64,000 bases of DNA from Thermomonospora echinospora (GTDB lineage Bacteria > Actinomycetota > Actinomycetes > Streptosporangiales > Streptosporangiaceae), in the NCBI RefSeq assembly GCF_900108175.1, contig NZ_FNVO01000004.1:496001-560000 (forward strand). The letters are read 5' to 3'. Of the stretch, positions 55,827-64,000 are shown one piece after another (position 1 is the first letter of the stretch; the number at the start of each line of letters is the position of its first letter). The notes under the pieces are model-generated. The model was not told the DNA's origin. It made no database searches and saw only the letters and a program-made list of their open reading frames with translations. A program made the translations under genes and the position numbers.

Positions 55827-56834
55827 ATGACGTTCCCCGAGGTGCCGCAGTATGCGCAGTACGCAGGGCTGGCCGTGCTGGTCGTGCTCGCCTGCTGCTC
55901 CCGTCCCGTGCTGTGGCTGCTGTCCCGGCTCGCGGGTCGGCTCGCGGGTCGGCTCGCGCCGCCCCGGCAGGCCCCGCGGCCTCCCCCGCAGGAGGCTCCG
56001 GCGGGGGAGCGGGCCACCGTCGCCGGCCGGGTCGTCCAGGAGGAGCTACAGGCCAGGCTGGCGGTCGCCGACCGGCAACTGCGTGAGGTGCTGGTGCCGC
56101 GGACCGAGGTGCGGTTCCTGGACGCGCGGCTGCCGCTGCACGAGGCCGCCCGCTCCGTCGCCGCCAGCCCGCACTCCCGCTTCCCCGTCTACCGGGACTC
56201 CCACGACGAGGTGATCGGGTTCGTCCACGTCCGCGACCTGCTCGATCCGGCGGTGTCGGACCGCCGCGCCACCTGCGTGGGCGACCTGGTCCGCCCGGTG
56301 AAGTACCTGCCCGCCTCCATGCGGGTGCTCAGCGTCCTGTCGCAGATGCGGCGCGAGCGCCACCACCTGGCGATCGTGATGGACGAATACGGGGGAACCG
56401 CCGGGATCGTCACCCTGGAAGACCTGGTCGAGGAGCTCATCGGCGATATCAGGGACGAATATGATGTGCAGGACGCGCAGGCGCGCCGGCTGCACGGCGG
56501 GGCCGTGGAGGTCGACGGGCTGCTCAACCTGGACGCCTTCGCCGCCGAGACCGGGATCCGGCTGCCGCCGGGTCCCTACGAGACCGTCGCCGGGCATCTC
56601 ATGGCCGTCCTCGGCCGGGTGCCGGCGGCCGGTGACGCGGTGGAGTCCGCCGGGCACCGGCTCACGGTGGCGGGCATGGACGGGCGGCGAGTGGCACGCG
56701 TGCGCGTCATGCCGCTGCCGCCACCGGCCGACCGGGGGGAAGCACCGGGCCCGGGGGCGGCCCCGAACCTCTCCGCGGCGGGCGGCGTCCCAGAGGACGA
56801 CACACCTCGGGACGTCGCCTCCGACGGAGCCTGA
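55827..56834 (+). CDS. CorC/HlyC-type CBS-domain membrane protein
   Basis: 335 residues. A short N-terminal helix ([21 protein letters not shown]) replaces the usual four-helix DUF21 domain, so this is a reduced member. A CBS pair follows ([39 protein letters not shown] and [27 protein letters not shown]), then a CorC_HlyC transporter-associated domain ([14 protein letters not shown]). Such proteins act in magnesium/cobalt homeostasis; a regulatory role is likely given the missing membrane domain. ATG 55827. Confidence 0.85.
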   Translation: MTFPEVPQYAQYAGLAVLVVLACCSRPVLWLLSRLAGRLAGRLAPPRQAPRPPPQEAPAGERATVAGRVVQEELQARLAVADRQLREVLVPRTEVRFLDARLPLHEAARSVAASPHSRFPVYRDSHDEVIGFVHVRDLLDPAVSDRRATCVGDLVRPVKYLPASMRVLSVLSQMRRERHHLAIVMDEYGGTAGIVTLEDLVEELIGDIRDEYDVQDAQARRLHGGAVEVDGLLNLDAFAAETGIRLPPGPYETVAGHLMAVLGRVPAAGDAVESAGHRLTVAGMDGRRVARVRVMPLPPPADRGEAPGPGAAPNLSAAGGVPEDDTPRDVASDGA

Positions 56835-56846
56835 CAGAATCGAATC

Positions 56847-57890
56847 GTGCCTATGTCCTCGGTAACCGCGCCACGCGTGCTGTCCGGCATCCAGCCCACC
56901 GCCGACTCCTTCCACCTGGGCAACTACCTGGGCGCACTGCGGCAGTGGGTGGCGCTGCAGGACACCCACGAGGCGTTCTACTGTGTGGTGGACCTGCACG
57001 CGATCACCGTGGAGCACGACCCGCAGGCGCTGCGTCGCCGCACCAGGGCGGCCGCCGCCCAGCTGCTGGCGATGGGCGTGGACCCCGAGCGCTCGGCGCT
57101 GTTCGTGCAGAGCCACGTGCCCGAGCACGCCGAGCTGGCCTGGGTGCTCAGCTGCCTGACCGGCTTCGGCGAGGCCGGCCGGATGACCCAGTTCAAGGAC
57201 AAGTCGGCCAAGCACGGGGCCTCGGCCGCCAGCGTGGGGCTGTTCACCTACCCGATCCTGATGGCCGCCGACATCCTGCTCTACACGCCCGAGCCCGGCG
57301 AGGGGCAGGTGCTGCAGGTGCCGGTGGGCGAGGACCAGCGGCAGCACCTGGAGCTGACCCGCGACCTGGCGCAGCGCTTCAACCATCGGTTCGGCGAGAC
57401 CTTCGTGCTGCCCGGGGCCTACATCCCGCAGGGCGCCGCCAAGATCACCGACCTGCAGGAGCCGCGGGTCAAGATGAGCAAGTCGGCCTCCACCCCGCAG
57501 GGCATCGTGGAGGTGCTGGAGGACCCCGGCCCGATGCGCAAGAAGATCATGCGCGCGGTCACCGACACCGGCACCGAGATCCGCTACGACGAGGAGAACA
57601 AGCCCGGCGTCACCAACCTGCTGCGGATCCACGCCGCGCTGGAGGGCGTCCCGGTGGCCGAGCTGGAGCAGCGTTATGCCGGGCAGGGTTACGGGCAGCT
57701 CAAGAAGGACCTGGCCCAGCTGCTGCTCGACACGTTCACCCCGATCCGCGAGCGCACCGAGCGGCTGCTGGAGGACGACAAGCAGCTGGACCGCATCCTG
57801 GCCGACGGGGCCGCCAGGGCCGGTGCGGTCGCCGCGCGGACCATGGAGGTCGTGCGCGAACGCGTGGGATTCGTGGGACGTGGTCTGTGA
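56847..57890 (+). CDS. trpS: Tryptophanyl-tRNA synthetase
   Basis: 347 residues, class Ic synthetase. The HIGH-like motif is [17 protein letters not shown], and the KMSKS motif is [17 protein letters not shown] and [16 protein letters not shown] bind substrates. GTG 56847 (ATG 56853 alternative) has no ribosome binding site and follows CAGAAT by 6 bases, hinting at leaderless translation. 3' end overlaps the next gene by 11 bp. Confidence 0.97.
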   Translation: MPMSSVTAPRVLSGIQPTADSFHLGNYLGALRQWVALQDTHEAFYCVVDLHAITVEHDPQALRRRTRAAAAQLLAMGVDPERSALFVQSHVPEHAELAWVLSCLTGFGEAGRMTQFKDKSAKHGASAASVGLFTYPILMAADILLYTPEPGEGQVLQVPVGEDQRQHLELTRDLAQRFNHRFGETFVLPGAYIPQGAAKITDLQEPRVKMSKSASTPQGIVEVLEDPGPMRKKIMRAVTDTGTEIRYDEENKPGVTNLLRIHAALEGVPVAELEQRYAGQGYGQLKKDLAQLLLDTFTPIRERTERLLEDDKQLDRILADGAARAGAVAARTMEVVRERVGFVGRGL

Positions 57891-58503
57891 CGATCCGCTG
57901 ACGGGGGGCCGGCCGGAGGCGCCGGGGGAGCCCGGCCCGACCGCCGATCCCCGCACGATCGGGGTGGCGATCGCGATCCCCGATCCGTACGGCCCGCAGT
58001 TGCAGCGCTGGCGGGAGTCGTTCGGCGACCCGCTGGCACGTTCCATCCCGACCCACATCACGCTGCTGCCGCCGACCGAGGTGGACGGCGGCCGGCTGCC
58101 GCTGATCGAGGAGCATCTGCGGCTGGTCGCCGAGGGCGAGCACGAGTTCGCCATCCGGCTCAGCGGCACCGCCACGTTCCGGCCGGTCACCCCGGTGGTG
58201 TTCGTCGCGCTGGCCGACGGCATCGGCGCGTGCGAGCGGATCGAGGCCAAGATCCGCAGCGGTCCGCTCGCCCGTGACCTGCAGTTCCCCTACCACCCGC
58301 ACGTGACGGTGGCGCACGAGCTGTCCGAACGGACGCTGGACCGGGCGTTCAAGGAGCTGGCCGACTACCGGGCCGAGTTCGTCGTGCGGGGCTTCTCGCT
58401 GTACGAGCACGGCCCGGACGGGGTGTGGCGCCCGCTGCGGGACTACACGTTCGGCGCCGGCGGGGCGGGTCCCCAGGAGGCCGATCGGCCGCCGGACGGC
58501 TGA
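57880..58503 (+). CDS. 2'-5' RNA ligase-superfamily protein
   Basis: 207 residues of the 2H phosphoesterase fold. The two catalytic HxT motifs are THITLLPP and HPHVTVAH. Family members act on 2'-5' linked or cyclic-phosphate RNA ends; the precise substrate is unknown. GTG 57880 overlaps the end of trpS and is preceded by a GTGGGA-like site. Cotranscription with trpS links it to RNA metabolism. Confidence 0.82.
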   Translation: MVCDDPLTGGRPEAPGEPGPTADPRTIGVAIAIPDPYGPQLQRWRESFGDPLARSIPTHITLLPPTEVDGGRLPLIEEHLRLVAEGEHEFAIRLSGTATFRPVTPVVFVALADGIGACERIEAKIRSGPLARDLQFPYHPHVTVAHELSERTLDRAFKELADYRAEFVVRGFSLYEHGPDGVWRPLRDYTFGAGGAGPQEADRPPDG

Positions 58504-58547
58504 CTTCTCGCCGAATCGACCCGTGCACAGGGGGTACAGAACGGGTC

Positions 58548-59681
58548 ATGGTGCGGGTGATCGGCGGCATCTGGCAGCGCGTGACGTCGGGCTGGGATCT
58601 GGTGGTCGAGGCGCTGCACGGGGCCCGTCGCCGCTCGGCATGGTTCGACCATCTGGCCCGCGCCTTCGAACGCTACGACGACAAGCGCGGTGACCGGCTG
58701 GCCGCCGCGATCACCTTCTACGCGTTCCTGTCGTTCTTCCCGCTGGTCGCGCTGGGGTACTCGCTGCTGGGCTACCTGGTGGGGATCAGCGAGGAGGCCC
58801 GGCGGTACATGGTGCAGGCGTTCACCGAGTTGCTGCCCGGCCTGAACGGCGAACTGCGGGTCGAGCAGATCGCCGAGGCCCGGAGCGCGGCCGGCGTCAT
58901 CGGCCTGGCCGGGCTGCTGTTCACCGGGTTGGGCTGCATGAACGCGGTGCGCGAGGCGCTGCGCGACATCTGGCTGGGCGACCCGACCGGCGGCGGCAAC
59001 TTCTTTCTCAAGAAGCTGTACGACATCGGCACGCTGGCGTTCCTGGGCAGCATGCTGATCCTGTCGGTGGTGGTGTCCACGGTCACCGGCCAGGCCAGCC
59101 ACACGGTGCTGGACTGGGTGGGGCTGGGCGACACGCCCGGGGCGGGCACCGCGTTGCGGCTGCTGTCGCTGGCGGTGGCGACCGGCTTCAACACGCTGAT
59201 CTTCCTGATGCTGTTCTCCCGGGTGTCGGGAACCCGGGCGCCCTGGCGGGACGTGCTGCGGGGCGCGCTGTTCGGTGCGGTCGGCTTCGAGATCCTCAAG
59301 CTGGCCGGCACCCTGGTGGTGACCCACATCGCCCGCAACCCGGTGTACGTGTCGTTCGCCGTGGTGGCCGGGCTGCTGGTGTGGATCGACGTGGTGGCGC
59401 GCTTTTTGATCTTCAGTGCCGCCTGGACGGCCACCCGCCGCGTCGTGCTGCGGGCGGACGCCGCCAACGAGGCCAACAAGGTCGACTCCGGCCCCTGCGA
59501 CGACCGGACGCCCCGGAACGGACGTACCGACCACGAGCCGGACCGGGAGCCGCACCCGGAGGCGGACCGGGCGTCGGATCGTGAGCCGGTCCGGGAGGCG
59601 GATCAGGCACCGGATCGGGGATCGGGCCGAGAGCCGGGGCAGGCCAGGGCGGCGAAACCGACTCCGGTCGTGGAGCGTTAG
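58548..59681 (+). CDS. YihY/BrkB-family membrane protein
   Basis: 377 residues, about six membrane helices (AITFYAFLSFFPLVALGYSLLG; GVIGLAGLLFTGLG; TGFNTLIFLMLFSRVSG and others). A C-terminal cytoplasmic tail is rich in Asp-Arg-Glu-Pro repeats (variants of DREP). The family's function is unsettled despite the historical RNase BN label. ATG 58548. Confidence 0.85.
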   Translation: MVRVIGGIWQRVTSGWDLVVEALHGARRRSAWFDHLARAFERYDDKRGDRLAAAITFYAFLSFFPLVALGYSLLGYLVGISEEARRYMVQAFTELLPGLNGELRVEQIAEARSAAGVIGLAGLLFTGLGCMNAVREALRDIWLGDPTGGGNFFLKKLYDIGTLAFLGSMLILSVVVSTVTGQASHTVLDWVGLGDTPGAGTALRLLSLAVATGFNTLIFLMLFSRVSGTRAPWRDVLRGALFGAVGFEILKLAGTLVVTHIARNPVYVSFAVVAGLLVWIDVVARFLIFSAAWTATRRVVLRADAANEANKVDSGPCDDRTPRNGRTDHEPDREPHPEADRASDREPVREADQAPDRGSGREPGQARAAKPTPVVER

Positions 59682-59717
59682 CGCGGTGCCCGTTCCCGGT
59701 CGTAGGCCCCGGGGACG

Positions 59718-61067
59718 TCAGTTCCTGGCCTCGTCAGGGGAGCCCTGTGGCCGGTCGTCGTCCGGTGCCCGGCCGCCCGGTCCGCCGTGCAGGTACGGCG
59801 GAGGTCCGCTCTGAGCGGGCCCGGTCTGCGTCGGTGTGGTCTGCGCCGGCCCGTACTGCGGCGCGGGGCCGGCTCCGGCCTGCCGGCGGCGGCGCAGCAG
59901 CAGGAACAGGCCGCCCGCGACCAGCACGGCGGCGCCGGCGGCGCCGCCCAGCACCACCCAGTCACCGCCGGACGACCCGCCCGGCAGCGGGCCGGTGGGC
60001 AGCAGCCCGGTCCCGCGCGGCTTGGGGGTGGGCTTGGTGGTGTCCACCGGGTCGACCAGCACCCCGACCGGACTGGCCTTGCCGGCGTACGCGAAGCCCC
60101 AGTCCAGCAGTTCGGTGGTGTCCGGCCACAGGTTCTCGCCGTTCATCAGCGTCACGATGATCGTCCGGCCGTCGCGCTGGGCGGCGCCCACGAAGGTCTG
60201 CCCGGCGGCCAGGGTGAAGCCGTTCTTGCCGCCGATCATGCCCCGGTAGGCGTACCGCTGGCCGGGCAGCAGCCGGATGTGCGAGTAGATCGGGTAGCCG
60301 CCGGTCTTCTTGCCCTTCTTGCGCTCCTCCTTGGTGGGCGGCGCCGGCCAGAAGTGATCGTTCTTGCCGATGTAGGTGCGCAGCGCGGGCATCTTGAGCC
60401 CCTGCCGCATGATCAGCGCCAGGTCGTAGGCGGAGGTGTGCTGGGTCCTGACGCTCAGCCCGAGGTCCTTGTCGAGGCCGTTGGGCGACCCGGCCAGCGT
60501 GTCACCCGCCCGCAGCCGCCTGGCCTCGGCGTTCATCGTGTCCAGGGTCGGCCGCAGCCCGCCGGCGGCCTGGGCCAGGCCCAGCGCCGCGTCGTTGCCC
60601 GACACCATCAGCAGCGCGTGGAACAGGTCCGACACCTTGTAGGTCAGGCGGGGCGTCATCCCGACCTTGGTGCCCTCGACGTCGCAGGTCTCCTGGGTGG
60701 GCCGGACGGTGGCGTCCGGGTCCAGCTTCGGGATCAGCGCGACGGCCGTCAGCATCTTCAGCGCGCTGGCGGGCAGGAAGTGCCCGTGCGGGTTCTTGGC
60801 GGCCAGCACCTGCCCGGTGCCCGCGTCGGCGATGAGATAGGAGCCCGCGTTGATCTTTGGTGGTGCCTTGACGCCCGGCGCGGCCGCCACCACCACCCCG
60901 CGCTCGCCGAGCCGGGGGCCGCCGACCGGATCCTGACCCGGCACCGTCCGCACCGCGGCCGGGCGCCGCGCTGCGGGCGCCGCGAGCGCGACGGCCGGTT
61001 GCCCGACCAGGGGTGCCGCGATCAGCGGCACTGTGAGCGCGGTGGCCGCGCGACGTATGTGTTCCAT
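59718..61067 (-). CDS. dacA: D-alanyl-D-alanine carboxypeptidase with C-terminal membrane anchor
   Basis: 449 residues. A signal peptide (RRAATALTVPLIAAPLVGQPAVA) is followed by a PBP5-type S11 domain: the catalytic serine and lysine in PASALKML (Ser101, Lys104), VSGND (Ser156-Asn158) and GGKNGFT (281-283), where Asn replaces the Thr of the usual KTG. A C-terminal helix (WVVLGGAAGAAVLVAGGLFLLL) and a Gln/Pro-rich tail follow. Trims peptidoglycan pentapeptides outside the membrane. ATG 61067. Convergent with yihY. Confidence 0.93.
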   Translation of the reverse strand: MEHIRRAATALTVPLIAAPLVGQPAVALAAPAARRPAAVRTVPGQDPVGGPRLGERGVVVAAAPGVKAPPKINAGSYLIADAGTGQVLAAKNPHGHFLPASALKMLTAVALIPKLDPDATVRPTQETCDVEGTKVGMTPRLTYKVSDLFHALLMVSGNDAALGLAQAAGGLRPTLDTMNAEARRLRAGDTLAGSPNGLDKDLGLSVRTQHTSAYDLALIMRQGLKMPALRTYIGKNDHFWPAPPTKEERKKGKKTGGYPIYSHIRLLPGQRYAYRGMIGGKNGFTLAAGQTFVGAAQRDGRTIIVTLMNGENLWPDTTELLDWGFAYAGKASPVGVLVDPVDTTKPTPKPRGTGLLPTGPLPGGSSGGDWVVLGGAAGAAVLVAGGLFLLLRRRRQAGAGPAPQYGPAQTTPTQTGPAQSGPPPYLHGGPGGRAPDDDRPQGSPDEARN

Positions 61068-61484
61068 GGCTCCGCCGAAGACTAGTGGGACCATTCGGGA
61101 TTGCCGGTACCCTCCGATAACTTCAGTGACGCCCGTTATGCCGTCAGGGTTGGGTGAGGAACCTCCCATGGTCGGCCGGCGCCGGTGCCCGGACAAGGTC
61201 CCCCAGGTTTGGGACGGACTGACTAGTACGAACGGGTGATGTTCCGATTGGCGAGGTGTGGCCGAAAAGGGTGACTGAACGTACAGGCTCCCCGTCCCGG
61301 TGGGTCAACTGCCGCCGGGACGGGCGGGGTGCCCGGCGCCGCGCGGCCCGCACGGCGCATCATGGGGGTGTCCGCGGCCCGGGCACCGCCATGATCGGGC
61401 GTTTGTCCGGGCTTAGGGATGCGCTGGCCCAATTGCGCCACGTGCCACGCATCGACCTGCAAGGATTGTGCACGGAGGTTGGCC
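61068..61484. promoter_or_regulatory. 417-bp divergent region between dacA and the YbdK-like gene
   Basis: Contains a 10-bp hairpin CCCGTCCCGG/CCGGGACGGG (61291-61300, 61315-61324) and ACGGAGG before the GTG at 61485. ACTAGT occurs twice (about 61081 and 61224), possibly -10 regions. No gene supported and no known riboswitch recognised. Confidence 0.4.
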
Positions 61485-62651
61485 GTGGCCATTGACTTCA
61501 AGGCATCGCGGGGCGCGACGCTGGGCGTGGAGTGGGAGCTCCAGCTCGTCGACGCGCAGACCGGGCTGCTCCGCCAGGAGGCGCGCCAGGTGCTCGCTGC
61601 GCTGCCCGGGCTCAGCGAGGGCGGGGAGATCCCCAGGCTCCGTCACGAGCTCATGGAGTCCACGGTCGAGGTCGTGACCGGAATCTGCCATACGGTCGGC
61701 GAGGCCACCGCCGACCTGGCCGCCACCATCGCGCAGCTACGCTCGGTGACCGCCTCCCGGGACATTGAGCTGGCCTGTACGGGCACCCATCCCATCAGCG
61801 ACTGGCGCGACGCGGTGATGGCCCCGGTGCAGCGGTACGCCGACCTGGTCCAGCAGATGCAGTGGCTGGCTCGGCGGATCCAGACCTTCGGGGTGCACGT
61901 CCACGTGGGGGTCCGCGACGGCGCCAAGGCGATCCCGATCGTCAACGCGCTGGCCGCGTACCTGCCGCACTTCCTCGCGCTGACCGCCTCCAGCCCGTAC
62001 TGGAGCGGCCACGACACCGGCCTGGCCTCCAGCCGCGCGGTGGTGTGGGGTCAGCTGCCCACCGCCGGGCCGCCGCACCTGCTGGCCGACTGGGCGGAGT
62101 TCGAGGAGTACATGGACACCCTGCTGCGGGCCGGCAGCATCCGCAGCATCAAGGAGGTGTGGTGGGACATCCGCCCGCATCCGGACTTCGGCACGATCGA
62201 GATCCGGATGTTCGACGGCATTCCCACCCTGCGCGAGGTCGGCATGGCCGCCGCCCTCTGCCAGAGCCTGGTCACCCTTTTCGACCAGCAATTGGATCGC
62301 GGGTACACTCTGCCCCGACCGGCCGCATGGGTCGTACGGGACAACAAGTGGCGGGCCACGCGCTACGGCCTGGACGCCATCGTGATCACAGATGACGGCG
62401 GGAGCACCGCACCGCTCCGCGACGATCTGTACGAACTCATCAGGGAACTCGAGCCCGTGGCGGACCGGCTGGGATGCGCCGAGCAGCTCAAGGTGGCCGG
62501 CGAGGTCCTCGAACACGGGGCCCCGTACGAACGCCAGCGCGCGATCCGGGCCGAGGGCGGCACGCTGGAGAACCTGGTCAAGGCGGCCGTCACCGAGTTG
62601 CTGGAGGACAGGTTCGTCAGCCCGCGGGAGGTGGCGTATGGGGGAGGCTGA
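61485..62651 (+). CDS. YbdK-type carboxylate-amine ligase (GCS2 family)
   Basis: 388 residues of the glutamate-cysteine ligase 2 fold: GVEWELQLVDAQTGLL, HELMESTVEVVTGIC (metal-binding acids), FGVHVHVGVRDG and WWDIRPHPDFGTIEIRMFDG. E. coli YbdK has weak gamma-glutamylcysteine ligase activity; actinobacteria mainly use mycothiol, so the real substrates may be different amines. GTG 61485. Its last codons overlap the following peptidase gene by 14 bp, so the pair is cotranscribed. Confidence 0.88.
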   Translation: MAIDFKASRGATLGVEWELQLVDAQTGLLRQEARQVLAALPGLSEGGEIPRLRHELMESTVEVVTGICHTVGEATADLAATIAQLRSVTASRDIELACTGTHPISDWRDAVMAPVQRYADLVQQMQWLARRIQTFGVHVHVGVRDGAKAIPIVNALAAYLPHFLALTASSPYWSGHDTGLASSRAVVWGQLPTAGPPHLLADWAEFEEYMDTLLRAGSIRSIKEVWWDIRPHPDFGTIEIRMFDGIPTLREVGMAAALCQSLVTLFDQQLDRGYTLPRPAAWVVRDNKWRATRYGLDAIVITDDGGSTAPLRDDLYELIRELEPVADRLGCAEQLKVAGEVLEHGAPYERQRAIRAEGGTLENLVKAAVTELLEDRFVSPREVAYGGG

Positions 62652-64000
62652 AGGCCCTTCCCGGCCGCCTCGGGGGCTGCACGGGCACCGGCCCGCTCCC
62701 ACCGATCCGATCCCGGATCCAGGGCCGCACCCGGTCTCGCCGCGCAGGTCCGCGGCCATGCCTGCCGACATGCCGGGTGACCTGCCGGGTGACAACGCGC
62801 ACGACCGTGGCCCCGCTCCGGCGGGCACCACGACAGACTCTCGTCCGTCCTCGGCCCGGCCGGCACCCGCCGGCGAGGAGCCCGAGCCCCGCCCGCATCA
62901 GGGCCCGGCCGGCCAGGACGTTGATCCTCAGGGGGCACAGATGACGCAGCCGGGACCCGGGGTGATGCCCGGGCTGGAACCGGCCGCCGTGGCCGACGAG
63001 CCGCGGTCGGAGCCGGACGTCTCGCCATGGGACGGCGCGGCGCTGCAGATGCAGTTGGACGCGTTCCTCGCCCGGACGGGCCGGCGGTTGATCGACTTCC
63101 GCCGTGACCTGCACATGCATCCCGAACTCGGCTACGCCGAGCATCGCACCACCGAGCAGATCGTACGGGCGCTGACCGAGGTGGGCCTGCGCCCCCGGGT
63201 GCTGCCCAAGGGCACCGGCGTGATCTGTGACGTCGGCACCGCCGACGGGCCCACCGTGGCGCTGCGCGCCGACATCGACGCGCTGCCGCTGATGGACGAG
63301 AAGGACGTGCCCTACCGCTCCACCGTGCCCGGCGTCGCGCACGCCTGCGGACACGACGTGCACACCACGATGGTGCTGGGCACCGGCCTGTTCCTGGCCC
63401 AGCAGGCGGCGGCCGGGCTGCTGCCGGGCCGGGTCCGGCTGCTGTTCCAGCCCGCCGAGGAGAATCCCGGCGGCGCGCTGGACGTCATGGCCGCCGGCGG
63501 CATCGCCGGGGTGGACCGCGTCTTCGCCCTGCACTGCGACCCGCGCATCGAGGTCGGCGAGGTCGGCCTGCGCGCCGGCCCCATCACCGCCGCCTGCGAC
63601 AAGGTCTACGTCCGGGTGACCGGCCCCGGCGGGCACACCGCCCGCCCCCACCTGACCGCCGACCTGGTGTACGCGCTGGCCAAGATCGTCACCGAGCTGC
63701 CCGCCGCGCTGTCGCGCCGGGTCGACCCGCGCTCCAGCCTGTCGCTGGTGTGGGGCCGGGTCGCGGCAGGGTCGGTGGCCAACGCCATCCCCGACGACGG
63801 CATCGCCGAGGGCACCGTCCGCTGCCTGGACGACGAGGCGTGGCACAAGGCCCCCGAGATGATGAAGGCCCTACTGCAGTCGGTGGCCGCCGCCTACGAC
63901 GTCGAGGCGTCCCTGGAGTACGTGCGCGGCGTCCCGCCCACCGTGAACGAGCCGACCAGCGTCCAGATGTTCCGGGACGCCGCCATCCAGATGCTGGGCG
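62638..64000 (+). CDS. M20-family metallopeptidase/amidohydrolase (3' end outside the window)
   Basis: 454 codons are visible; the gene runs off the window. The start ATG 62638 has GGGAGG 7 bases upstream, giving an approximately 130-residue Pro/Gly-rich, probably disordered N-terminus before the catalytic domain (LIDFRRDLHMHPELGYAEHRT). Metal ligands are seen in ACGHDVHTTMVLG, PAEENPGGA and ALHCDP, and GGHTARPH from the dimerisation-domain boundary. Likely hydrolyses N-acyl amino acids or amide conjugates, in line with the adjacent amine ligase. Alternative internal start 62941. Confidence 0.88.
   Translation, partial: MGEAEGPSRPPRGLHGHRPAPTDPIPDPGPHPVSPRRSAAMPADMPGDLPGDNAHDRGPAPAGTTTDSRPSSARPAPAGEEPEPRPHQGPAGQDVDPQGAQMTQPGPGVMPGLEPAAVADEPRSEPDVSPWDGAALQMQLDAFLARTGRRLIDFRRDLHMHPELGYAEHRTTEQIVRALTEVGLRPRVLPKGTGVICDVGTADGPTVALRADIDALPLMDEKDVPYRSTVPGVAHACGHDVHTTMVLGTGLFLAQQAAAGLLPGRVRLLFQPAEENPGGALDVMAAGGIAGVDRVFALHCDPRIEVGEVGLRAGPITAACDKVYVRVTGPGGHTARPHLTADLVYALAKIVTELPAALSRRVDPRSSLSLVWGRVAAGSVANAIPDDGIAEGTVRCLDDEAWHKAPEMMKALLQSVAAAYDVEASLEYVRGVPPTVNEPTSVQMFRDAAIQMLG

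Noticed and set aside
61068-61484. c-di-AMP or other known riboswitch upstream of dacA or ybdK
   Set aside because: No recognisable conserved core; only a simple 10-bp hairpin is seen.

Overview
High-GC DNA with frequent GTG (and some TTG) starts, 4-bp stop/start overlaps and several likely leaderless genes points to an actinobacterium. The order sucC-sucD-(DUF6350)-purN-purH-folD-(DUF3017)-idh/mdh, together with guaA, pspC/two-component, pcrA and PTS-type dhaKLM genes, suggests Streptosporangiales or a close relative; the exact genus is inference. The window is almost entirely chromosomal housekeeping DNA with a few accessory items. No rRNA or tRNA gene was recognised.

Layout. 1-5 kb: guaA (with an unusual in-frame insertion), a Uma2-type nuclease, and the peroxide-defence block ahpD-ahpC facing oxyR. 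5-8.5 kb: a GT4 glycosyltransferase, a CDP-alcohol phosphatidyltransferase, a 30-bp tandem repeat and a SAM methyltransferase. 8.5-13.6 kb: a molybdenum hydroxylase operon coxS-coxL(form II)-coxM followed by a CoxG-like membrane-anchored protein. 13.7-18 kb: a LysR regulator divergent from an EamA exporter, a Tat-exported PhoD phosphatase, and a cysteine dioxygenase preceded by a 26-codon poly-cysteine leader ORF whose Cys codons pair with a segment just before the dioxygenase RBS. 18-23 kb: two divergent PspC-domain genes, one fused to a histidine kinase; its response regulator is separated from it by a TnpB-type insertion element. 23-30 kb: nucleoside hydrolase, SRPBCC protein, mycothiol-dependent isomerase-like protein, PcrA helicase and dhaKLM. 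30-42.7 kb: PIG-L deacetylase, TauE/SafE exporter, GH15-like protein, sucCD, membrane proteins, purN, purH, folD. 43-47 kb: FHA-HTH regulator, DUF3017 protein, NADP isocitrate dehydrogenase, a relic of a type I-E-like CRISPR (repeat-spacer-repeat 29-32-29), malate dehydrogenase. 47-64 kb: FUSC-like protein, a five-copy 25-bp repeat, an Hsp90 homologue translationally coupled to an 881-residue TPR protein, galE-galK, a CorC-like CBS protein, trpS, a 2'-5' RNA ligase-like protein, YihY, a D-Ala-D-Ala carboxypeptidase, a YbdK-type ligase and a truncated (window edge) M20 peptidase.

How they work together: sucCD, idh and mdh cover three TCA-cycle steps; purN, purH, folD and guaA cover purine and one-carbon metabolism; ahpC/ahpD/oxyR form a peroxide-sensing and detoxifying unit; dhaK/L/M form a PTS-linked dihydroxyacetone kinase; galE/galK handle galactose. 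The least conventional parts are the poly-Cys attenuator before cysteine dioxygenase, the CRISPR relic whose spacer resembles codons of the adjacent idh gene, the Hsp90-TPR pair, and the TnpB element splitting a two-component system.
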